Of a stretch of 63,227 bases of DNA, positions 42,830 to 51,698 are shown piece by piece. Both the position numbers and the translations under genes were made by a program. Under the pieces are notes generated by a model, which was given only the letters and a program-made list of their open reading frames with translations, made no database searches and was not told the origin of the DNA. The stretch's first letter is position 1. Every line of letters begins with the position of its first letter. The DNA is taken from contig CAMLGC010000011.1 of NCBI GenBank assembly GCA_946479505.1, positions 1 through 63,227 of the forward strand, written 5' to 3'. Source of the DNA: an uncultured Sphingomonadaceae bacterium (GTDB lineage: Bacteria; Pseudomonadota; Alphaproteobacteria; Sphingomonadales; Sphingomonadaceae).

Positions 42830-42846
42830 TTATAATCGGATTATAA
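42830..42846. promoter_or_regulatory. AT-rich palindrome upstream of the lasso precursor
   Basis: TTATAATC-G-GATTATAA, a perfect 8-bp dyad 77 bases before the precursor start, in an otherwise GC-rich stretch. Candidate operator or promoter -10 region for the A-B-C operon. Confidence 0.5.
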
Positions 42847-43197
42847 TTGCTTACGGAGGCGCGGCCCTTGCGAGCTATAATTGGGGCCGCCGCAGCAGAG
42901 CAGTGAGATCATGCCTTGGGAGCACGCACCAACATTTATAGCTAGGAGCCGGACATACGCGCCAGCCATCCCGTCGCGCGCTTGAGGCGATCCACTCCAA
43001 GCGTTGTCAAAATTGAGTAGTACCAACGAACGAAGTGACCGGGCGCTGGAAAAACGCACCGTTGGGAGTGCGCATCGGCGCTTTTAGCGGACAGCCTGGA
43101 CAGAACGCCGCAACCCGGTCACGCGTTTCAATCAGAGGCGCGTAGGCTTCCTAAGCGACTGGAATGCGAACAGCAAAAAATCGCCTCCATTCTGGGC
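42847..43197. other. 351-bp gene-free stretch between lasso promoter and trb operon end
   Basis: No supported gene. Low-scoring frames lack ribosome sites and family resemblance. It marks the boundary between the lasso module and the trb operon. Confidence 0.35.
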
Positions 43198-43425
43198 CTA
43201 CTTTGGCTGCGACCGATTCTGGCGATTGAACCCGCGATCGCCAGACATGAACCGATCAAGCATCGGATCAATGAGCCTCTCGATCGGTAGCGGCTCTGTA
43301 AGGCCGGTTTCCTTCGCATGCGCGCGAGCATAATCGACAAGCTGACGGTGCGTGGCTGCGCGGAGCTCCAAGGTGATTTTGACCGGCTTATCGTCTTCGA
43401 TCGGTCCGAGCCGCAGCTTCGTCAT
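43198..43425 (-). CDS. DUF2274 family protein
   Basis: 75 residues from ATG 43425, overlapping the trbI stop (ATGA). KLRLGPIEDDKPVKITLELRAATHRQLVDYARAHAKETGLTEPLPIERLIDPMLDRFM is the DUF2274 pattern, a short ribbon-helix-helix-like protein always found at the 3' end of trb operons in alphaproteobacterial elements. Function unknown, possibly regulatory. It is the last gene of this operon. Confidence 0.92.
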   Translation of the reverse strand: MTKLRLGPIEDDKPVKITLELRAATHRQLVDYARAHAKETGLTEPLPIERLIDPMLDRFMSGDRGFNRQNRSQPK

Positions 43426-44675
43426 CGCATCTCTCCTGCAGGATGTAGGACCAGGTCTCGCGTCACGATCACCCGAAGCGGATAACCAGGTCTAATCGTG
43501 ATCGTCGGCGGAATGCTGATCTCGCGCTGAACCAATCCTCGACCGGTCTGATTGAGTGTGTCCTGCGTTCCGTATCGCAGCGCCTGGATCAGATCGTCGT
43601 CGCTATCGGTCGCCAGTTCGGTGCCGATCCCGAGCAGCGTCGAGATCAGGGTCGCCTTGAACACGCTGCCCCAATGATGGTTGGTCTGGTCCTGCAGCCC
43701 GGCCATTCCGGCGGCATCGGCGCCTGGTTGGCGGTCGAGCAGGATCGACCGGCCACCTGGAAGAATGAGCCGATCCCAGGCGAGCAGGACGCGGTTCTGG
43801 CCGGCCGCGATGTCGCTGTCATATTCGCCGACCAACCGCGAGCCCTGTGGAATGAGCAGAATGCGACCCGTCGGACTATCGTAGACGTTCTCGGTGACCT
43901 GCGCCGTGATCTGGCCTGGAAGGTCCGATCGAATTCCGGTGATCAATGCCGCGGGAATGATGCTCCCTGCCTGGACGACGTAGGGCGACACTGGGGCGGT
44001 GAGGCGTTCGGCGCTTTCGGTCTGCCTCGTATCCGCAACGCCGAAAAATGTCCGATCTTTGGGCCGTCCCGATGCCCCGACGTTCGCCTGACCCTCCTCA
44101 ATATTTATTGATGGTCGGGTCAATTTACCGCGATCGATACCTAGCGTGCCCGCATGGGCCATGCCTTGGGGCGCAGCGTTGGAAGCCGCGAGAAATAGTC
44201 GACTGGTGCGTGCAGCATCCCGCTCCTGAGCGAGCCGCTGACGAGCCTGCTCTGCCTCGACCGCCTGGGGATCGTTCTGCGATCCCATTCCCGGGACCGG
44301 CACCGCCTCGCCGTTCGCCTGTGCATCAAGGATCGGCCGACCGAGATCGCCTGGCAACGGCGGGCCGAGCTTCGGGACTTTCGAATAGTCTGCCGGGGCA
44401 CCAATGACGAGCTCCGATCTTGTGTGCGCGTCGCCGCTGAAAACATGCTGGGCTGGCGTGACGGTTTCCCGCGGCTGAAGCGCGTAGATCAACGCGCCGC
44501 CGATGCCGACACCGGCTGCGACACCAATCACCGCCATCGCCTTGCGCGACAACCGCGTCACCAGCGGCGGCGAGCCGCGTAGCCGAAAGTCCTCGGGGTT
44601 GCCCGGCGGGATCGGAGCGTCTTGGCTGGGCTCCTCCGGCGCGGTCGTCGCCGTCTCGCTCTTGGTGTCGGTCAT
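43422..44675 (-). CDS. trbI: TrbI (VirB10-like) channel protein
   Basis: 417 residues from ATG 44675. The order is typical of VirB10: short cytosolic N terminus, one membrane helix (VIGVAAGVGIGGALIYAL, about residues 49-66), a variable linker, then the C-terminal beta-barrel domain with SRLVGEYDSDIAAGQNRVLLAWDRLILPGGRSILLDRQPGADAAGMAGL. It spans the inner and outer membranes as scaffold of the type IV secretion core complex. It overlaps trbG by four bases and DUF2274 by four bases. Confidence 0.95.
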   Translation of the reverse strand: MTDTKSETATTAPEEPSQDAPIPPGNPEDFRLRGSPPLVTRLSRKAMAVIGVAAGVGIGGALIYALQPRETVTPAQHVFSGDAHTRSELVIGAPADYSKVPKLGPPLPGDLGRPILDAQANGEAVPVPGMGSQNDPQAVEAEQARQRLAQERDAARTSRLFLAASNAAPQGMAHAGTLGIDRGKLTRPSINIEEGQANVGASGRPKDRTFFGVADTRQTESAERLTAPVSPYVVQAGSIIPAALITGIRSDLPGQITAQVTENVYDSPTGRILLIPQGSRLVGEYDSDIAAGQNRVLLAWDRLILPGGRSILLDRQPGADAAGMAGLQDQTNHHWGSVFKATLISTLLGIGTELATDSDDDLIQALRYGTQDTLNQTGRGLVQREISIPPTITIRPGYPLRVIVTRDLVLHPAGEMR

Positions 44676-45691
44676 GACCGGCGGTCGCGCTTTGCGCCCT
44701 CACGCATGATACGCACGCGCTGCTCGCTCTTCCTAGTTCCCAGCCTGAGCTCGGCGGCGCCAAACAGCCGGTCCACAATCATATACCGGCCTTGCACCCG
44801 ATAGTTGACCAACTCCGCTTTTCCATCGGTGCCGAGCACGAACAGCGGCGGCATCTCGCTCGTGCCGATCGTCCGCGGGAATTCGATATAGGCATGTCGG
44901 CCATCGTCGAACGCGCGCAGCGGGCGCCAAGCCGGTCGGTCGCCGTCGATCCGATAGGCAAAATTGAGCGCCGTCGGGTCGATTCCCGATGCGATCGGCG
45001 CGACACGGGCGGCTTCTGCAGCGTCCTTGCGAATTGCGATGAGCTGGTCCTGCGGATAGGTCCAGGACACCGCAGCCATATAGGTGGCGGGCGTCGCGCG
45101 CAGCTCGAGATGATAGGTTCGCCGATCGGTGTTGATGACGAGATTGGTTTCGAGCTTCGCGCGCGTCGGCTTGACGAGGATATGAACGCGCTTGGCGGCG
45201 CCGGCGCCGCTCACCGTGTCGCCGATGATCCACCGAACGGTATCGCCGGCGGCAACGGGGCCGGCGCCGACCAGTTCCTCCCCCTCCTGCAAAACGATGT
45301 CGGTCACCTGACCCGGCGCCGCATAGATTTGATAAAGCGCGCCATCGGTATAGGGATATTGCTGGATGGCGTTGAGCCACGACGCGCGGTCGGGCTGAAC
45401 GCGTGCCGCCGAATTGGCGCGGACCACTCGGTCCTTCGGATCGTGGATGCTTGCTGGTGGCCGAGGTGTCTCAAGCGGCTTTAATTGGCCGGGAAGCGGG
45501 AGCGGCGTGGGGATAGCGACGATCTGCAACCGGCCGTTCGGCTGGGGCTCCGGCATTGCGCGCTCCCTTGTTGGCGGCTGTGCCCCCTTCTGATCGTGCG
45601 CGAAGACACCGGTCGGGACACTGCCGAGCAGCGCAGCGGCACACAGGGAGGTGATCGGCCGGCGTTTGCCGGTCGCCATGAGAGCAATCAT
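44672..45691 (-). CDS. trbG: TrbG (VirB9-like) channel protein
   Basis: 339 residues from ATG 45691, which overlaps the trbF stop (ATGA); ATG 45679 is an alternative. Signal peptide SLCAAALLGSVPTGVFAHD, then a Pro-rich linker and the VirB9/CagX domain (QIYAAPGQVTDIVLQEGEELVGAGPVAAGD, TYHLELRATPATYMAAVSW, AWRPLRAFDDGRHAYIEFP, ALFVLGTDGKAELVNYRVQGRYMIVDRLFGAAELRLG region). It forms the outer-membrane layer of the core complex with TrbI. Confidence 0.95.
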   Translation of the reverse strand: MIALMATGKRRPITSLCAAALLGSVPTGVFAHDQKGAQPPTRERAMPEPQPNGRLQIVAIPTPLPLPGQLKPLETPRPPASIHDPKDRVVRANSAARVQPDRASWLNAIQQYPYTDGALYQIYAAPGQVTDIVLQEGEELVGAGPVAAGDTVRWIIGDTVSGAGAAKRVHILVKPTRAKLETNLVINTDRRTYHLELRATPATYMAAVSWTYPQDQLIAIRKDAAEAARVAPIASGIDPTALNFAYRIDGDRPAWRPLRAFDDGRHAYIEFPRTIGTSEMPPLFVLGTDGKAELVNYRVQGRYMIVDRLFGAAELRLGTRKSEQRVRIMREGAKRDRRS

Positions 45692-46371
45692 TGGCTGAGT
45701 TCCTTCGACCAATTGAAGGCATCGACGAAGATGCCGAGCGGGTTCTTGCGCAGACCGTCAGCGGTGCGCGGCGGGTGGATCACCACGGTCAGGATTGCCG
45801 ACCAATGCACGGTGTCGACGAGCGCGCCGTCCTGGTAGCGGCGCTCGACCCAAGCGACCTGGAAGCTGGCGGGCGATGCGCGGATCACGCTGGACACATC
45901 GACCGCGATCTGAATTCTGCCGACCTGCGCAAACGGGTCGTTACGTCGTGCATAATCGTTCAGCGCCGCCGCGCCTTGGCCGGTCGCGAAGTCGTATGCC
46001 CGGAGCCAATGTTGACGCAGCACGATCGGGTCGCTGGGGATCGAGCGGACGTTCTCGATAAACCGTGCGAGATGGAACGCGATCTGCGGATCGGTCGGCT
46101 GGTAACCCGCCGCAGCCGGCGCCACGGTTTGCGCCTGACCCAGCTTGTCGACCTCGACGATCCACGGGACTATCGTGCCGCGCGCCGACTGCCAAACCAA
46201 GCCGGCGGTAAGCCCGCCGGAAAGTGCGAGACACCCGAAGAACGCCAGTCGCCAGTTCTTCGCCTGGACGCGGGCCGATCCGATTCGATCATCCCACACC
46301 TGGGCGGCGCGCTGATACGGTGTCACCGGCTCGGGCGTCTGCCCATAGCGGATCGAGGAACGTCGAAACAT
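45688..46371 (-). CDS. trbF: TrbF (VirB8-like) inner-membrane protein
   Basis: 227 residues from ATG 46371 (MFRRSSIRYGQTPEP); a longer frame to 46461 begins in trbL and is not favoured. One membrane helix (LAFFGCLALSGGLTAGLVW, about residues 40-58) and a periplasmic VirB8-type domain (YQPTDPQIAFHLARFIENVRSIPSDPIVLRQHWLRAYDF, VAWVERRYQDGALVDTVHW). It bridges inner-membrane ATPases and the channel. Confidence 0.93.
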   Translation of the reverse strand: MFRRSSIRYGQTPEPVTPYQRAAQVWDDRIGSARVQAKNWRLAFFGCLALSGGLTAGLVWQSARGTIVPWIVEVDKLGQAQTVAPAAAGYQPTDPQIAFHLARFIENVRSIPSDPIVLRQHWLRAYDFATGQGAAALNDYARRNDPFAQVGRIQIAVDVSSVIRASPASFQVAWVERRYQDGALVDTVHWSAILTVVIHPPRTADGLRKNPLGIFVDAFNWSKELSQ

Positions 46372-46375
46372 GCGT

Positions 46376-47668
46376 TCAATCCTTTTCCGAGATGTCAGGG
46401 CCAGCACCGCCGCCATGGCTGTCGCCAGACTTGAGGGTACTGGCGGCCGTCGATGCGCCATGCGTCATCGCCTGACGGCGCTTCATCGCCTTGGCCCAGG
46501 CAGGTGGACCGGCGCCGCCCGCTGCAGGCGCGGACGATGCGGTTGACGAGCTGGAGGCGCCCGCCCGGCCGGCGGCGTAACTCTCACGGATCGCGCTGGT
46601 CGCCTTGCGTAGCGGCGACATCGCGCCGCTCACGGCACTCTTGCCCAAGCTTTTGAGACCACCCGCCGCTGCCGCCCCGCCGCTCATACCGGCTGCACCG
46701 GATTGATAGGCGGCTGATGCGGCGCCGGCGGTGCGTGCCCCGCCCATCGCGGCGCTGCCGATTGCGCCCGCGGCCGCGCCGCCCGCGAACCCGGCGGCAG
46801 CGACACCGCCTGCCACGGTCGCACCGGCGGCGAGTGCGGTGCCGGCCGCGCTGCCGGCACCGAGTTGTGGACCGCCCGTCACGATGCCGTTGGCGATCCC
46901 CGGCCCGAAGATCCCAAGTCCCAGCAGCGTCAGTGCGGCAAGCGCGATCGTCATCGCCTTATCGATGTCGGCCGTCTCACCCAATCCGGCGTTGACGAAC
47001 TGGTCGAACAAGGTCGTGCCGATTCCAGTCACCACCGCCAGCGTCATCACCTTGATGCCCGACGAGATGATGTGCCCGAGCACGCGTTCGGCCATGAACG
47101 CGGTGCGGCCGAAAAAGGCGAACGGGATCAGCACGAAGCCGGCGAGCGTCACCAGCTTAAACTCGATGATGGTGATGAAGATCTGGATGGCGAGGACGAA
47201 GAAGGCGAGAACGACGATCAGCCAGGCGACCAGCAGTACGAGGATCTGCGCGATGTTGACGAACACCCCCATCGGCCCTGCCAGCAGATAGATCTCGTCG
47301 GTGAGCGGCTTGGCTGCCGCGAGCCCGGTCGCGGCGATCGCACCGGGTCTCATGAAATCGGCCAGCGCCATGTCAGTGCCAGAGGCCTTGAGGCCGAGAC
47401 CGGCAAAGCTTTGGAACACGATGGTCGCGAGGCTCGAGAAATTGCCGATGATGAAGGCGAAGACGCCGATATAGAGAGTCTTTTTGATCAGCCGCTGGAG
47501 GACATCCTCGTCCGCGCCCCACGCCCAGAACAAGCCGGCAATCGTCACGTCGATCACGATCAGCGTCGAGGACAGGAATCCGACCTCGCCCCCGAGCAAA
47601 CCGAAGCCTGAATCGATGTATTGGCTGTAGACGCTGAGGAAGCCATCGATCACGCCGGTATCGTTCAT
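46376..47668 (-). CDS. trbL: TrbL (VirB6-like) polytopic membrane protein
   Basis: 430 residues from ATG 47668 (MNDTGVIDGFLSVYSQYIDSGFG). Six or more membrane helices fill residues 30-270 (LLVAWLIVVLAFFVLAIQIFITI, LVTLAGFVLIPFAFFG). The C-terminal 160 residues are Ala/Gly/Ser-rich and disordered, as in other TrbL proteins. It forms the inner-membrane channel part. The start overlaps the trbK-like stop (ATGA). Confidence 0.95.
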   Translation of the reverse strand: MNDTGVIDGFLSVYSQYIDSGFGLLGGEVGFLSSTLIVIDVTIAGLFWAWGADEDVLQRLIKKTLYIGVFAFIIGNFSSLATIVFQSFAGLGLKASGTDMALADFMRPGAIAATGLAAAKPLTDEIYLLAGPMGVFVNIAQILVLLVAWLIVVLAFFVLAIQIFITIIEFKLVTLAGFVLIPFAFFGRTAFMAERVLGHIISSGIKVMTLAVVTGIGTTLFDQFVNAGLGETADIDKAMTIALAALTLLGLGIFGPGIANGIVTGGPQLGAGSAAGTALAAGATVAGGVAAAGFAGGAAAGAIGSAAMGGARTAGAASAAYQSGAAGMSGGAAAAGGLKSLGKSAVSGAMSPLRKATSAIRESYAAGRAGASSSSTASSAPAAGGAGPPAWAKAMKRRQAMTHGASTAASTLKSGDSHGGGAGPDISEKD

Positions 47669-47910
47669 CGGGCCGCCCTCCCGAAGAACCGGCGATGTTC
47701 GGCATTCCATGCCGCCTCACAGCCCGTATCGGGCGTGCTGACGGCGCGGCAGCGATCGAGCGCGGCTGTGCGCATCGAGCTATCCGGCGCACCGAGCGCG
47801 GGGACAACCGCAACAGGCGACGAATGCGGACTGATGCCGGTGACGGCGATTACGGCCGTCATCAGCCCGGCAAGGAAAAGAACGCCGATCAGCTTCACGG
47901 GCCGGCTCAC
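47665..47910 (-). CDS. TrbK-like entry-exclusion protein (TrbK-alt)
   Basis: 81 residues from ATG 47910. An N-terminal membrane segment (LIGVLFLAGLMTAVIAVTG) is followed by a short periplasmic part with two Cys and the pattern LDRCRAVSTPDTGCEAAWNAEHRRFFG of the alternative TrbK family at this place between trbJ and trbL. Predicted to block entry of related elements. Note that an EexN lipoprotein is encoded at 31583 too. Confidence 0.85.
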   Translation of the reverse strand: MSRPVKLIGVLFLAGLMTAVIAVTGISPHSSPVAVVPALGAPDSSMRTAALDRCRAVSTPDTGCEAAWNAEHRRFFGRAAR

Positions 47911-48623
47911 TTCTTGAAGAAGCGCCGCAGGCGCTCGCGGGCCTCAGCCTCGTCAGCTGCGCTGCGCGCCGCCGCGAGCGACTGCGCGCGGCCTTGCGCC
48001 GCCAGCACCGCGGTCAGATCGGCGAGCTGCTGCGATTGCAATGCCAGAAGCTGATTGCCCGCCTGCGCCGCCTGGAGCGCGCCGCTTGCCGACTGGCTTG
48101 CCGTCACCAGCGCATTGACCGAGCTCCGGGTGCCTTCGAGGTTGCCGACCGCGCCGGCCTGAACCTTGAGCGCATCTTCGAACGCACCGACACTGTCTCG
48201 CCAGCGGTCGTTGGCATCGCTGACCATCTGGCTTTCCGTCGCGGTCAGGTTGGCGCCATTATATCGCTGCGCGAACGCCGTCTGGATGTCCTGGACATCA
48301 TAGGCGATGCGCTGAGCCGCGCTCAGCAACTGGCGCGTCCGCTGGATCTGCTGCTGAAGCGTCGACAGCATCGACACCGGCAGATTTGCAAGGTTCTTCG
48401 CCTGGTTGACCAGCGACTGCGCCTGGTTCTCGATCTGGCGAATCTGATTGTTCACCGCCTCGAGGCTTCGCGCGGCGGTCAGCACGTTCTGCGCGTAATT
48501 GCTCGGATCATAGACGATGCCGCCAAGCTGTGCGTGTGCCGGGAGCGACAGACCGACGCTCGTGAGCATTGCGGCGGCTAGCGCACTCGTCAGGATGAAG
48601 CGGCGCCGTTTGGGCGGGGTCAT
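47907..48623 (-). CDS. trbJ: TrbJ (VirB5-like) protein
   Basis: 238 residues from ATG 48623. Signal peptide (FILTSALAAAMLTSVGLSLPAHAQ), then GGIVYDPSNYAQNVLTAARSLEAVNNQIRQIENQAQSLVNQAKNL and further long helical, Gln-rich stretches predicting coiled coils, ending RRFFKK. P-type TrbJ is a periplasmic or pilus-tip component. It overlaps trbE and trbK by four bases each. Confidence 0.94.
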   Translation of the reverse strand: MTPPKRRRFILTSALAAAMLTSVGLSLPAHAQLGGIVYDPSNYAQNVLTAARSLEAVNNQIRQIENQAQSLVNQAKNLANLPVSMLSTLQQQIQRTRQLLSAAQRIAYDVQDIQTAFAQRYNGANLTATESQMVSDANDRWRDSVGAFEDALKVQAGAVGNLEGTRSSVNALVTASQSASGALQAAQAGNQLLALQSQQLADLTAVLAAQGRAQSLAAARSAADEAEARERLRRFFKK

Positions 48624-51097
48624 TGGATGTCCTCCTCAGGGGTAAAGGAAGCCCGGTCTTCGCCGAGCGCTGCGGAATCGGGTGCGGGCAGCAGATCGGC
48701 AGCCCAATCGAGGCCGCGAGTGCGCAGCCAGGCACGCGCGAAGCCGTCGCGACCATGCTCGGCGACCAGTTCGGTGATCCGGCGCTGGTCCGTTTTTGAG
48801 GAGGCTGCGCTGAAGGCCAGGGCGACGTTGCCAAGGCCGAGATCGAACAGACGATTGCCGCGCCGCGATTGGCAATAATAGTCCCGCTTCGGTGTTGCCC
48901 GGCTCAAAATCTCGATTTGGCGGGAGTTGAGGCCGAAGCGTTCGTAAACGCGCGCGATCTGTGGTTCGCCGGCGCGTTCATTGGGCAGAAAGATGCGCGT
49001 CGGGCAGCTTTCGATGATCGCGGGCGCGATCGAGCTGGTCTCGATATCGGCGAGGCTCTGCGTCGCGAAGATGACGCTCGCGTTCTTCTTGCGCAGCGTC
49101 TTCAGCCATTCGCGCAGTTGCGCGGCGAACGCCGGACTGTCGAGCACCAGCCAGCCTTCGTCGATGATGATCAAGGTCGGCCGGCCGTCCAGCCGGCCTT
49201 CGATCCGACGAAAAAGATAAGAGAGAACGGCCGCAGCCGAGGCTGCGCCCACCAGACCCTCGGTCTCGAATGCCTGAACCGGGGCGTTGCCCAGAAACTC
49301 GTCTTCGGCATCGAGCAGACGGCCCCACGGACCGCCGACGCAATACGCCGCCAGCGCCTGCTTGAGCGCCTGCGATTGCAGCAGGACCGCAAGGCCGGTC
49401 AGCGTGCGCTCGGCTACCGGCGCCGTCGCCAGCGACGTCAGCGCCGACCACAGATGCTCCTTTGCCGCCGGATCGATCGGCACACCCTCGCTCGTGAGGA
49501 TCGCCGCAAGCCACTCGGCCGCCCACGCGCGCTCGCCGGCCTCATCGATGCGGGCCAGCGGTTGTAGCGTGACGCCGCCATCGAAATCGTCGCCGTGAAG
49601 CGCGCCGCCGAGATCCTGCCAATCGCCGCCCATCGCCGTGACGGCAGCGCGGATCGAGCCGCCGAAATCGAAGGCGAAGATCTGGTTGTCGGGATACCGC
49701 CGGAATTGCAGCGCCATCAGCGCCAGCAGCACCGACTTGCCGGCGCCGGTCGGGCCGACAACGAGGCAGTGTCCGACATCGCCGACATGAAGCGAAAAGC
49801 GGAACGGGGTGGAGCCTTCGGTCCTTGCATGGAGCAAGGGGGGCTGACCGAAATGCTCGTCCCGTTCCGCCCCCGCCCATACCGCTGACAGGGGGATCAG
49901 GTGGGCGAGATTGAGCGTGGAAATCGGAGGCTGACGGACATTGGCATAGACCTGCCCGGGAAGGCTTCCGAGCCAGGCCTCAACCGCGTTCAGCCCTTCG
50001 ACCATGCAGGTGAAGTCGCGGCCCTGGATGACCTTCTCGACCAAGCGCAGCTTTTCCGACGCCAGCACGGGATCGCGATCCCAGACGGTCACGGTCGCGG
50101 TCACATAGGCAATGCCGGCCCGGTCGGCGCCCAGCTCTTGCAGCGCGAGATCGGCATCTGCCGCCTTGTTCGCGGCATCGCTGTCGGTCAAAACCGACGC
50201 CTCGTTGGTCATTACCTCTTTGAGGATCGACGCGACCGACTTGCGCTTGGCGAACCACTGGCGCCGGATCTTGCCGAGCAGCTTGGCCGCGTCGGTCTTG
50301 TCGAGCATGATCGCGCGCGTCGACCAGCGATAGGGGAAGGCCTGCCGGTTCAGCTCGTCGAGCAGCCCGGGAAAGGTCTCGGTCGGGAAGCCGGTGACGG
50401 TCAGCGTGCGTAAGTGATGCTCGCCCAGCTTCGGCTCGAGCCCGCCAGTCAAGGGTTCATCGGTTAGGAGCGCGTCGAGATAGACGGGTGTCTCGGGGAC
50501 GCGCACATGCTGACGCTTGGTCGACACCGTACTGTGCAGGAAGCTCAGCGTTTCTGTATCGCCGAGCCAGGCGACTTCCGGCATGAAACCTTCGACCAAA
50601 TGCAGCACGCGGTCGCTGCGGTCGATGAAGCTCTTGATGAGCGCTTTGGGATCTACACCGTTGGCGGAGCGGCCTTCGAAGAGCCAATTTTCCGCGCGCG
50701 CCACATCTTCGGCCGGTGGCATCCACAGCAACGTCAAGTAATAGCGGCTCTCAAAATGCGCGCCCTCCTCGCGAAACTGCTCGCGCCGCTCGAGCTCGAC
50801 CAGCTCGGACACGGGATCGGGAAAGACCGACTCGGGATAGCTGAGCGCCGGTGTGCGCTGCGCCTCGACGAACACGGCCCAGCCGGTGCCGAGCCGCCGC
50901 AATGCATTGTTGAGCCGCGCCGTAACGGCAACGAGTTCGGCCGATGTCGCGCTGTCGAGATCGGGACCGCGGAAGCGGGCGGTCCGCTGCAAGCTGCCGT
51001 CCTTGTTGAGCACGACACCGGGCGCTGCCAGCGCGACCCAGGGCAGGAAATCCGCGAGGCATGCAGCCTGCGAGCGATATTCGCGCAGGGACATCAT
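48620..51097 (-). CDS. trbE: TrbE (VirB4-like) conjugation ATPase
   Basis: 825 residues from ATG 51097 (MMSLREYRSQAACLADFLPW), overlapping the trbD stop (ATGA). CagE/TrbE/VirB domain in the first half (FVEAQRTPALSYPESVFPDPVSELVE), Walker A VVGPTGAGKSVLLALMAL and Walker B LIIIDEGWLVLD in the second, then FATQSLADIETSSIAPAIIESCPTRIFLPN. It energises pilus and channel assembly. Length is normal. Confidence 0.95.
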   Translation of the reverse strand: MMSLREYRSQAACLADFLPWVALAAPGVVLNKDGSLQRTARFRGPDLDSATSAELVAVTARLNNALRRLGTGWAVFVEAQRTPALSYPESVFPDPVSELVELERREQFREEGAHFESRYYLTLLWMPPAEDVARAENWLFEGRSANGVDPKALIKSFIDRSDRVLHLVEGFMPEVAWLGDTETLSFLHSTVSTKRQHVRVPETPVYLDALLTDEPLTGGLEPKLGEHHLRTLTVTGFPTETFPGLLDELNRQAFPYRWSTRAIMLDKTDAAKLLGKIRRQWFAKRKSVASILKEVMTNEASVLTDSDAANKAADADLALQELGADRAGIAYVTATVTVWDRDPVLASEKLRLVEKVIQGRDFTCMVEGLNAVEAWLGSLPGQVYANVRQPPISTLNLAHLIPLSAVWAGAERDEHFGQPPLLHARTEGSTPFRFSLHVGDVGHCLVVGPTGAGKSVLLALMALQFRRYPDNQIFAFDFGGSIRAAVTAMGGDWQDLGGALHGDDFDGGVTLQPLARIDEAGERAWAAEWLAAILTSEGVPIDPAAKEHLWSALTSLATAPVAERTLTGLAVLLQSQALKQALAAYCVGGPWGRLLDAEDEFLGNAPVQAFETEGLVGAASAAAVLSYLFRRIEGRLDGRPTLIIIDEGWLVLDSPAFAAQLREWLKTLRKKNASVIFATQSLADIETSSIAPAIIESCPTRIFLPNERAGEPQIARVYERFGLNSRQIEILSRATPKRDYYCQSRRGNRLFDLGLGNVALAFSAASSKTDQRRITELVAEHGRDGFARAWLRTRGLDWAADLLPAPDSAALGEDRASFTPEEDIQ

Positions 51098-51366
51098 GGC
51101 CGCATCCACGACGGATAGCGAAGATGACGGCGCGCGACGTCGACGAACCGCGGATCCCGCCGTGCTGCCCAGACCCCGAGCGCATGGCCGATCGCCCATA
51201 TTGCGAGCCCTGCGAACCAGAGCCGGAGACCCAGGCCGATCGCGCCGGCAAGTGTGCCGTTGAGGATCGCCACCGCGCGCGGCGCGCCCGCCAGCAGGAT
51301 CGGTTCGCTGAGCGAGCGATGAACCGGCGCGTGATAGCCCGGCACGAGGTCGGCGCCATCGCTCAT
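51094..51366 (-). CDS. trbD: TrbD (VirB3-like) membrane protein
   Basis: 90 residues from ATG 51366, overlapping trbC by one base and trbE by four. VPGYHAPVHRSLSEPILLAGAPRAVAILNGTLAGAIGLGLRLWFAGLAIWAIGHALGVWAARRDP is the VirB3 pattern with two membrane helices. It works with TrbE at the inner membrane. Confidence 0.94.
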   Translation of the reverse strand: MSDGADLVPGYHAPVHRSLSEPILLAGAPRAVAILNGTLAGAIGLGLRLWFAGLAIWAIGHALGVWAARRDPRFVDVARRHLRYPSWMRP

Positions 51367-51698
51367 CAGACGAGCGCTCCGCCGCTGAACGAGAAGAAGG
51401 ACAGGAAGAAGGACGAAGCGGCGAACGCGATCGACAGCCCGAACACGATCTGGATCAACCGCCGAAAACCACCCGACGTTTCGCCAAAGGCGAGGCTGAG
51501 GCCCGTCATGATGATGACCAACACGGCGACGATTTTGGCCACCGGGCCTTCGATTGATTCCAGAATTGCGTTAAGCGGCGTCTCCCACGGCATCGATGAG
51601 CCTGACGCATAAGCCGGGCTTGCTAGAAGCGGCAGGAGTGCCAGGCCGAGGCCGACGTGGCAGGCGCGCCGGAAACGGCGCTGGGCTACAGCCATCAT
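51366..51698 (-). CDS. trbC: TrbC (VirB2-like) pilin
   Basis: 110 residues from ATG 51698, overlapping trbB by four bases. A long signal peptide (HVGLGLALLPLLASPAYASG) precedes SSMPWETPLNAILESIEGPVAKIVAVLVIIMTGLSLAFGE and a second membrane helix (LIQIVFGLSIAFAASSFFLSFF). This is the pilin that the TraF protease (14309-14908) would process; traF lies on the other strand 37 kb away. Confidence 0.94.
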   Translation of the reverse strand: MMAVAQRRFRRACHVGLGLALLPLLASPAYASGSSMPWETPLNAILESIEGPVAKIVAVLVIIMTGLSLAFGETSGGFRRLIQIVFGLSIAFAASSFFLSFFSFSGGALV

